From: Thermococcus sp.
GTDB lineage: Archaea; Methanobacteriota_B; Thermococci; Thermococcales; Thermococcaceae
Assembly (NCBI GenBank): GCA_027001105.1
Contig: JALTMZ010000216.1
Span: 1-9,683 of the forward strand
Length of the DNA stretch: 9,683 bases
Reading direction: 5' to 3'
Shown piece by piece: positions 1 to 5,108 of this stretch (positions are counted from its first letter, which is position 1; each line of letters begins with the position of its first letter). The position numbers and the translations under genes were made by a program. The notes under the pieces were generated by a model. That model saw nothing but the letters and a program-made list of their open reading frames with translations. It was not told the DNA's origin and did no database searches.

Positions 1-146
1 GGATATTTTACATCGAAAGGTAAGTGCTCTGCTAAAAACGTCATCCCATTTGAAAGCCAAGCATTGAGGAAAATTTTGGTAATTTTTCTGGCATCTCCGG
101 TGATCAATATTACCCCTTTACTTAAGTGTGCTATTTCCCTCAGCAT
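1..146 (-). CDS. N-terminal part of an unrecognised protein (runs off the left edge)
   Basis: An open frame of 48 complete codons starts at an ATG (complement of 144-146) and leaves the window still open. The protein begins MLREIAHLSKGVILITGD and continues with a hydrophobic/charged pattern that looks like a real soluble alpha/beta protein (a beta strand GVILITGD followed by a helix). An in-frame TAA lies eight codons upstream of the ATG with no other start codon between, so the start is well defined if the gene is real. There is no Shine-Dalgarno sequence, but a TATA-like box is centred 26 bases upstream, which fits a leaderless transcript. The gene is divergent from the nucleoside-importer operon. 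I do not recognise the family. The pattern is faintly like short RecA-like proteins common in Thermococcales (DUF835/DUF257 type), but 48 residues are too few to say. It could also be a chance open frame. Confidence 0.45.
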   Translation of the reverse strand, partial: MLREIAHLSKGVILITGDARKITKIFLNAWLSNGMTFLAEHLPFDVKY

Positions 147-167
147 GTAATGAAATGTGAGAGATGC

Positions 168-182
168 TTAATAAATTTTTCG
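168..182 (-). promoter_or_regulatory. Predicted BRE/TATA promoter for the leftward gene at 146
   Basis: On the minus strand the sequence reads CGAAAAATTTATTAA: a purine-rich BRE-like CGAAAA followed by TTTATTAA (168-175). The TATA centre is about 26 bases from the A of the ATG at 146. Archaeal transcription normally starts about 24-26 bases from the TATA centre, so the message is predicted to begin at the start codon itself. This prediction rests on motif and spacing only. Confidence 0.45.
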
Positions 183-197
183 AAAAATTTTCGAAAA
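176..197. repeat. Two tandem TTTTCGAAAA palindromes in a divergent promoter region
   Basis: Two perfect palindromes sit side by side: TTTTTCGAAAAA (176-187) and TTTTCGAAAA (188-197). Their centres are 11 bp apart, about one helical turn, so two dimers could bind on the same DNA face. The first overlaps the BRE of the leftward promoter, and both lie about 25-45 bases upstream of the TATA box of the BMP-transporter operon. This is compatible with a shared operator, but I do not know a Thermococcales regulator with this consensus. A/T-rich sequence makes such palindromes more likely by chance. Confidence 0.4.
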
Positions 198-212
198 ACC
201 TAACAAAATACA

Positions 213-228
213 CCACAAAGTATATATT
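213..228 (+). promoter_or_regulatory. Predicted promoter of the BMP/nucleoside-type ABC operon
   Basis: TATATATT (221-228) is preceded by an A-rich BRE-like segment (CCACAAAG, 213-220). The TATA centre near 224.5 predicts transcription start near base 250, giving a leader of about 28 bases that carries the G-rich ribosome binding site GGGGG at 266-270, seven bases before the ATG at 278. No other promoter-like box is evident between the genes of this operon. Confidence 0.6.
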
Positions 229-277
229 TGCATGTGCAGTTCTTCATGAGTGAAACAACTTTGCAGGGGGTTACGAC

Positions 278-1597
278 ATGAAGAGGTCAGTGCTTGCTTT
301 GTTTTTAATCGGTGTTTTGGCATTTAGTGTAGTTGCCAGTGGATGTATCGGTGGTGAAAAAACAACAACACCCACACAAACCCCATCATCTCCAGCAACT
401 TCCTCACCTGCACAGACAACAACAGAAGAGAAGCCCAAGCTTAAAGGTGCCATTGCTGTGGTTTATGACATTGGCGGTAGAGGAGATCTAAGCTTTAACG
501 ATATGGCTTACATGGGTGCATCAAAAGCAGCAAAAGACTTTGGTCTTGAACTTAAAGAAGTCCAGAGCAAGTCTGAAAGTGATTACTTGCCAAATCTCAG
601 GCTACTTGCCCAGAGCGGCAAGTATGATCTAATCATAGCGGTTGGTTTCATGATGACTGATGCCGTCAAGCAGGTTGCAGATGAGTTCCCCAACCAAAAG
701 TTTGCCATAGTAGATGGATTCATCCCAGACAAACCAAACGTCGTTAGCATTCTGTTCAAGGAGAATGAGGGTTCCGCGCTGGCAGGTGCACTTGCTGGGC
801 TTATCGCTGCAAATGACGGCAAGGATAAAGTAGGTATTGTTCTTGGTATTGAAATCCCAGTTCTCTATAAGTTTGAGGGCGGATATCGCTTTGGAATCAA
901 GTGGGCTGAGGATTACTACAAGAAGAAGACCGGAAAAGACGTTAACATTGAAGTTCTGTACACCTACACAGGCTCATTCACAGACCCAGCAAAAGGTAAG
1001 ACTGCTGCTCAGGCTCAACTCGGACAGGGTGCATGGGTTATCTACCAAGTCGCCGGTGCTGTGGGATTGGGTGTCTTTGATGCCGTCAGTGAGTACCTCA
1101 AGAGCCAAGGAAAAGAGATGGGACCACCATTTGCTATTGGTGTCGACTCAGCACAGGACTGGATCAAGCCAGGAGTGATCATCGCATCAATGATGAAGAG
1201 AGTTGATGTCGGTGTCTACAAGGCAGTTGAGATGGTCGTTAAGGGCAAATGGAAAGGAGGAATCATGGAGCTTGGCTTGGCTGACGGCGGTGTAGGCTTA
1301 AGCACAATTGATGACGTTAAGGCAATGTTCAACTCACTCCCAGAGGACGTTAAGAAGAAGAAGCTTGAAGAGCTTGGCTTGAAGAGCGAGGATGAACTCT
1401 TTGCAAAACTTGAGCAGACAAGAAAGCAGGTTCCAGATTGGATCTGGCAGGCAGTGGATGAGCTGAAGCAAAAGATAATCAGTGGCGAAATAGTAGTTCC
1501 AAAGGCATTCAATAAGGAACAGATTGAAGCAATAAGAAATGCAAAGACTTGGCAGGAGATGGAAGAACTCGCTAAGAAGTGGGAGAAGAGCTCTTGA
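278..1597 (+). CDS. BMP/PnrA-family ABC transporter substrate-binding lipoprotein
   Basis: This 439-residue extracytoplasmic binding protein should capture a solute, most likely a nucleoside, and deliver it to the permeases encoded downstream. Residues 1-22 are a lipoprotein signal peptide ending in the lipobox ASGC with Cys23 as the lipidation site. A Thr/Ser/Pro-rich linker follows (about 28-50), typical of Thermococcales binding proteins. The BMP domain starts near residue 57 and shows the family fingerprint DIGGRGDLSFND (64-75), an ENEGSALAGALAGL stretch (162-175), and the IGVDSAQDW...ASMMKRVDVGVYKA block (287-316). After the usual C-terminal SGEIVVP (402-408) there are about 30 further, charged, probably helical residues (ending WEKSS). 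The start is supported by the G-rich site before the ATG and by the signal peptide. It is the first gene of a four-gene operon. Homologues are PnrA of Treponema and BmpA/NupN of Firmicutes. The family call is firm; the substrate is inferred from family precedent. Confidence 0.93.
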   Translation: MKRSVLALFLIGVLAFSVVASGCIGGEKTTTPTQTPSSPATSSPAQTTTEEKPKLKGAIAVVYDIGGRGDLSFNDMAYMGASKAAKDFGLELKEVQSKSESDYLPNLRLLAQSGKYDLIIAVGFMMTDAVKQVADEFPNQKFAIVDGFIPDKPNVVSILFKENEGSALAGALAGLIAANDGKDKVGIVLGIEIPVLYKFEGGYRFGIKWAEDYYKKKTGKDVNIEVLYTYTGSFTDPAKGKTAAQAQLGQGAWVIYQVAGAVGLGVFDAVSEYLKSQGKEMGPPFAIGVDSAQDWIKPGVIIASMMKRVDVGVYKAVEMVVKGKWKGGIMELGLADGGVGLSTIDDVKAMFNSLPEDVKKKKLEELGLKSEDELFAKLEQTRKQVPDWIWQAVDELKQKIISGEIVVPKAFNKEQIEAIRNAKTWQEMEELAKKWEKSS

Positions 1598-1616
1598 TTT
1601 CTTTTCTCTTTTTCTT
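1598..1616 (+). terminator. Polypyrimidine tract after the binding-protein gene; possible partial terminator
   Basis: Directly after the TGA of the binding-protein gene come 19 consecutive pyrimidines, 15 of them T (TTTCTTTTCTCTTTTTCTT). The GGAGGTGA ribosome binding site of the ATPase gene follows at once. Archaeal RNA polymerase can terminate at T-rich tracts without a hairpin. Partial termination here would give more binding-protein message than ATPase/permease message. This is an inference from position and composition. Confidence 0.4.
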
Positions 1617-1628
1617 GGAGGTGAGCTT

Positions 1629-3158
1629 ATGGAGGAAGTTCCCATCATAGACATGAAAGGCATTGTTAAAATCTACCCAGATGGAACTAAAGCTTTGAAA
1701 GGTGTAGATTTTTCAGTTAAGCAGGGTGAGATTCACGGTCTTTTGGGTGAGAATGGGGCTGGTAAAACAACTTTGATGAAAATTTTATCGGGAATGCTCC
1801 CGCCAACAGAAGGTAAAATCTATGTTAAGGGTAGGGAAGTTCAATTTAAGAGCCCTGCTGATGCTCTTGCAAATGGTATTGGTATGGTTCATCAGCACTT
1901 TACCCTTGTTGAGGTTTTTGATGCTCTCCACAACATAATCCTCGGGATGGAAGGACATGGGCATTTTTCAAAAATAGATGTAGATAATGCCAGGAAAAAG
2001 CTTCAAAAGCTTATGGATGAATTGAACTTTCAAGTTCCCCTTGATGTTCCAGTTGAAAATCTCCCTGTTGGTGTTCAGCAGAGGATTGAGATCTTAAAAG
2101 TTTTGTACAGGAATGTTGACGTTCTTATACTGGATGAGCCAACTGCCGTGCTAACTCCTATTGAGGTTAAAGAGTTGTTTGATGTCTTGAGAACACTTAA
2201 AGAGCAAGGAAAGACGATTATCTTCATCAGCCACAAGCTCAGAGAAGTTATGGAAATAACTGATAGAGTCACCGTCCTCAGAAAGGGAGAAGTTATCGGA
2301 ACGGTTAATACAAGCGAAGCAACCCCCCAGCTCTTGGCAAGGATGATGGTTGGTAGAGATGTCGTGCTGAGAATCCAAAAGCCCCCAAAAGAACCAGGGG
2401 AGCCCATTCTAAGAGTAGAGAACTTATGGGTGAAGGGGGACAGAGGAGAAGACGCCGTCAAGGGATTAAGCTTTGAAGTTAGGGCGGGAGAGATATTCGG
2501 AATAGCAGGTGTTGAAGGCAACGGCCAGACAGAGCTTATCGAAGCAATAACCGGGCTGAGAAAAATTGAAAAAGGAAAAATAATTCTGAACGGAAAAGAC
2601 ATCACAGGCAGACCTCCAAAAGAGCTCTACAACCTTGGTGTGGCTCATATTCCGGAAGATAGAACGCATATGGGGCTCATACTCGACATGACTGTTGCAG
2701 AAAATGCCGTTCTTGGACTGCACTGGAGGGAAGAGTTCACAGGGATACTGAACTCTATCAGGTGGAGCAATGTCAAGGAGCATGCTAAAAAGCTTATTGA
2801 GAAGTTTGACATAGTCGCTCCCGGTGTTGACGCACCTGTCAAAAGCTTAAGCGGTGGAAATCAGCAGAAGCTCATAGTTGCGAGAGAGGTCAGTAAAAAT
2901 CCTGAATTAATAGTGGCATCCCAGCCAACCAGAGGTGTTGATGTTGCATCAACCGAGTACATCAGGAACTACCTTGTTAAGCTTAGAAATGAGAACAAAG
3001 CTGTCCTGCTTGTCTCTGCAGATCTGGATGAAGTTCTCCAGCTGAGCGATAGGATGGCGATAATGTATGAGGGGCAGTTCGTTGGCATAGTGAAGCCTGA
3101 AGAGGTAACAGAAGAACAGATTGGACTTATGATGGGAGGTATCAAAGATGAAAGCTGA
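1629..3158 (+). CDS. Double-domain ABC transporter ATPase (nucleoside/sugar importer type)
   Basis: This 509-residue cytoplasmic ATPase powers import through the two downstream permeases. It is a fusion of two nucleotide-binding domains, as in NupO/YufO, NupA and RbsA. Domain 1 (about 5-245) has Walker A GENGAGKT (40-47), Q-loop Gln89, a degenerate signature LPVGVQQR (145-152), Walker B VDVLILDEPTA (163-173) and H-loop His202. Domain 2 (about 260-505) has GVEGNGQT (294-301) with no Walker A Lys, an intact LSGGNQQK (407-414), and ASQPTRGVD (430-438) where Ser-Gln replaces the usual Asp-Glu of Walker B; the H-loop His is Ala464. A degenerate second site is normal for this family. The chosen ATG follows a perfect GGAGGTGA (1617-1624) by four bases; a longer in-frame start at 1539 lies inside the preceding gene, has no such site, and adds 30 unrelated residues. 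The gene overlaps the next by 11 bases. Confidence 0.94.
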   Translation: MEEVPIIDMKGIVKIYPDGTKALKGVDFSVKQGEIHGLLGENGAGKTTLMKILSGMLPPTEGKIYVKGREVQFKSPADALANGIGMVHQHFTLVEVFDALHNIILGMEGHGHFSKIDVDNARKKLQKLMDELNFQVPLDVPVENLPVGVQQRIEILKVLYRNVDVLILDEPTAVLTPIEVKELFDVLRTLKEQGKTIIFISHKLREVMEITDRVTVLRKGEVIGTVNTSEATPQLLARMMVGRDVVLRIQKPPKEPGEPILRVENLWVKGDRGEDAVKGLSFEVRAGEIFGIAGVEGNGQTELIEAITGLRKIEKGKIILNGKDITGRPPKELYNLGVAHIPEDRTHMGLILDMTVAENAVLGLHWREEFTGILNSIRWSNVKEHAKKLIEKFDIVAPGVDAPVKSLSGGNQQKLIVAREVSKNPELIVASQPTRGVDVASTEYIRNYLVKLRNENKAVLLVSADLDEVLQLSDRMAIMYEGQFVGIVKPEEVTEEQIGLMMGGIKDES

Positions 3159-4182
3159 TAAGCTCTCAAACATTATGAAACCCCTACTTGAAAGCCTCAT
3201 TGCAATCATTATTGGAGTTGTTATTGGAGCAGTGGTGCTGAAGGTTTCCGGCTATAGTCCAGTGGAGGCATACGCTGCTCTTGTTAAAGGTGCTGTGGGC
3301 TCTATTTACGGATGGTCAATGACGCTCAGCTCGGCCACCCCTATAATCCTCACTGGTTTAACTTTTGCAATAAGTGCCAGGACTGGAATATTCAACATAG
3401 GTGCTGAAGGTACAGTATATTTCGGTGCAATAGCAGCAATAGTCTTCACAAACATGTTTGCAAATCCTGTTCTGGGTCTGATAGGTGGAATAATTGCAGG
3501 GATACTGTGGGCTTTGCCAGCAGCACTCCTAAAAGTGTACAGGGGCGTCCATGAAGTCATATCCACGATCATGCTGAACTGGATTGCATTTTATACAGCG
3601 TTGTATCTCGTTTTAGGACCCTTAGCAAATCCAAATGATCCCAATAAAACCCTTGAAGTTCCTGCAAGTGCAAGATTGCCGTTGCTGATGAAGGGAAGCG
3701 AGCTTTCACTTGCATTTATCATTGCAATAGTGGCGGCGGTCATAACTTACTACATCCTGTGGCATACGGTTCTTGGCTTTGAGCTGAGGGCAAGCGGGTA
3801 CAACGAAAGGGCAGCACAGTATGGTGGAATAAATCCAAAAAGGGCTATAATCTGGTCATTTGTCATCGGTGGAATAATGAGCGGACTTGCTGGAGCTACT
3901 GAAGTCATGGGAAGACCTCCAAGCTATGCTATAAGCCAGGGAATGGCAAACATTTACGGGTACGGTTTCGATGGAATAGGTGTTTCTTTGGTTGGAAGAA
4001 ATCATCCAATAGGCATAATCTTCAGCGGTATATTCTTTGGTGCACTTAAAGCTGGAGCAACATATATGCAGATAGACGCAGGGGTTCCACTTGAAATGGT
4101 TAAAGTTGTTCAGGGTATAATTGTTGTTGCCGTGGCAGTTCCAGGACTGTGGGACTTGGTTAAGAAGGTGGTGAGAAGATGA
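3148..4182 (+). CDS. BMP-type ABC transporter permease, first subunit (NupB/YufP-like)
   Basis: This 344-residue integral membrane protein of the BPD_transp_2 family should form half of the import channel. About eight to nine hydrophobic segments are visible (roughly 13-33, 56-76, 89-104, 107-128, 140-158, 186-208, 230-252, 288-303, 317-336). Family landmarks are FNIGAEGTVYFGAIAA (82-97), RGVHEVISTIMLNW (132-145), the cytoplasmic coupling-loop-like ASGYNERAAQYGGIN (215-229), and GYGFDGIGVSLVGRNHPIG (271-289). The ATG lies seven bases after GGGAGGT (3134-3140), inside the end of the ATPase gene, so translation is probably coupled. It ends overlapping the next permease by four bases. Residue length is close to that of NupB/YufP. 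The family call is firm; substrate specificity comes from the binding protein and is inferred. Confidence 0.93.
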   Translation: MKADKLSNIMKPLLESLIAIIIGVVIGAVVLKVSGYSPVEAYAALVKGAVGSIYGWSMTLSSATPIILTGLTFAISARTGIFNIGAEGTVYFGAIAAIVFTNMFANPVLGLIGGIIAGILWALPAALLKVYRGVHEVISTIMLNWIAFYTALYLVLGPLANPNDPNKTLEVPASARLPLLMKGSELSLAFIIAIVAAVITYYILWHTVLGFELRASGYNERAAQYGGINPKRAIIWSFVIGGIMSGLAGATEVMGRPPSYAISQGMANIYGYGFDGIGVSLVGRNHPIGIIFSGIFFGALKAGATYMQIDAGVPLEMVKVVQGIIVVAVAVPGLWDLVKKVVRR

Positions 4183-5084
4183 TTGACATGGTGGTATCAA
4201 TCCTCCTCGGTTCGTTAACGGCAATGGTTCCAATAGTTCTAACAAGTACCGGTGCGGTTGTAAGTGAAAGGGCTGGAGTTGTCAACATTGGATATGAAGG
4301 AATACTCCTCATGGCAGCCCTTTTTGGAGCGATGTTTGCAGAGACAAGCGGCAATGCATGGATAGGCCTTTTGGGCGGGGCTTTTATCGGCATGCTTCTT
4401 GGCATGCTTCACGGCGCTATAACCGTTTATTTAAAGGGAGATCATATAATTCCAGGTATCGGCGTTAATATCCTCGCTCTTGGTGTAGTTGCCTTCGGAA
4501 TTCCAGCAATATGGGGAACAGCAGGACAGCATCAAGTCCCAACCAACTTCAGAATTCAGCCTCTCATAAATACCCAATACGGCAGCTTGAGTCCAATGAT
4601 TCCCATAACTTTTGCAATAGTATTCATCACCCACTGGGTTCTCTTCAACACTCCCCTTGGCCTTAGGATTAGAGCAGTTGGTGAGAACCCAGAGGCAGCA
4701 GATGCACTTGGTGTTAACGTTGAAAGGTATAGATTCTTAGCGACAGTCTATGGAGCAACATTGGCTGGACTTGGAGGAGCTTATTTAAGCGTGGACTGGC
4801 TTGGAGTTGTCACAAAAGAGATTTCATCGGGTAGAGGTTTCATAGCATTAGCTAACATGGTGTTCAGCGGATGGAATCCAGTCAGGGCATTGATTGGAGG
4901 ATTCATCTTCGGATTCTTCGACAACCTCTCAGTATGGGTCAGAACAAATCCAGCGATATCCCAGATAATACCGTGGCAGTTCGTTGCAATACTGCCATAC
5001 ATAGTGACAATAATCATTGTTGCAGGAATAATCGGAAAGGTAAGACCACCGAAGTGGGATGGAAGGCCATACAAGAGAGAGTAG
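4179..5084 (+). CDS. BMP-type ABC transporter permease, second subunit (NupC/YufQ-like)
   Basis: This 301-residue integral membrane protein is the second, non-identical half of the channel. It has about eight hydrophobic segments and the paralogous motifs NIGYEGILLMAALFGAM (36-52), the coupling-loop-like RAVGENPEAADALGVNV (165-181), and GRGFIALANMVFSGWNP (218-234). The short hydrophilic tail ends RPYKRE. The start codon overlaps the preceding stop in an ATGA arrangement and is preceded by GGTGGTGA (4167-4174), so its translation is coupled to the first permease. It is the last gene of the operon: only two bases separate its TAG from the stop of the convergent gene on the other strand. Heterodimeric permeases encoded in this order are characteristic of nucleoside-type BMP importers. 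Confidence 0.93.
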   Translation: MIDMVVSILLGSLTAMVPIVLTSTGAVVSERAGVVNIGYEGILLMAALFGAMFAETSGNAWIGLLGGAFIGMLLGMLHGAITVYLKGDHIIPGIGVNILALGVVAFGIPAIWGTAGQHQVPTNFRIQPLINTQYGSLSPMIPITFAIVFITHWVLFNTPLGLRIRAVGENPEAADALGVNVERYRFLATVYGATLAGLGGAYLSVDWLGVVTKEISSGRGFIALANMVFSGWNPVRALIGGFIFGFFDNLSVWVRTNPAISQIIPWQFVAILPYIVTIIIVAGIIGKVRPPKWDGRPYKRE

Positions 5085-5085
5085 C

Positions 5086-5108
5086 TTTATCTTTTCTTTC
5101 TTCCTTTA
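5086..5108 (+). terminator. T-rich terminator of the ABC operon inside the convergent gene
   Basis: Starting two bases after the last operon stop codon, the plus strand is almost all pyrimidine (T-rich runs at 5086-5088, 5092-5095, 5097-5099 and 5106-5108, broken by a single A at 5089). This matches the T-tract signals of archaeal intrinsic termination. The same bases, read on the other strand, encode the Lys/Arg tail of the 880-residue protein, so the terminator lies inside that gene's coding region. No hairpin is needed or seen. Confidence 0.55.

Noticed and set aside
147..277. Possible TrmB/TGM-type sugar-regulator site (TATCAC-N5-GTGATA) upstream of the importer
   Set aside because: No match to this motif is present in the promoter region; the only palindromes are the TTTTCGAAAA pair.
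837..1178. 113-residue open frame inside the BMP gene on the same strand
   Set aside because: It is a frame-shifted reading of a region with clear BMP-family motifs; the product has no recognisable features.
1539..1628. Longer start for the ATPase gene, adding 30 residues
   Set aside because: The extension lies in the preceding gene, has no ribosome site, and encodes an unrelated Arg-rich segment. GGAGGTGA before ATG 1629 decides the start.
2075..2605. 176-residue antisense open frame within the ATPase gene
   Set aside because: It is a shadow of a clearly conserved ATPase on the other strand, with Ser/Ile/Pro-rich composition and no promoter or ribosome site.
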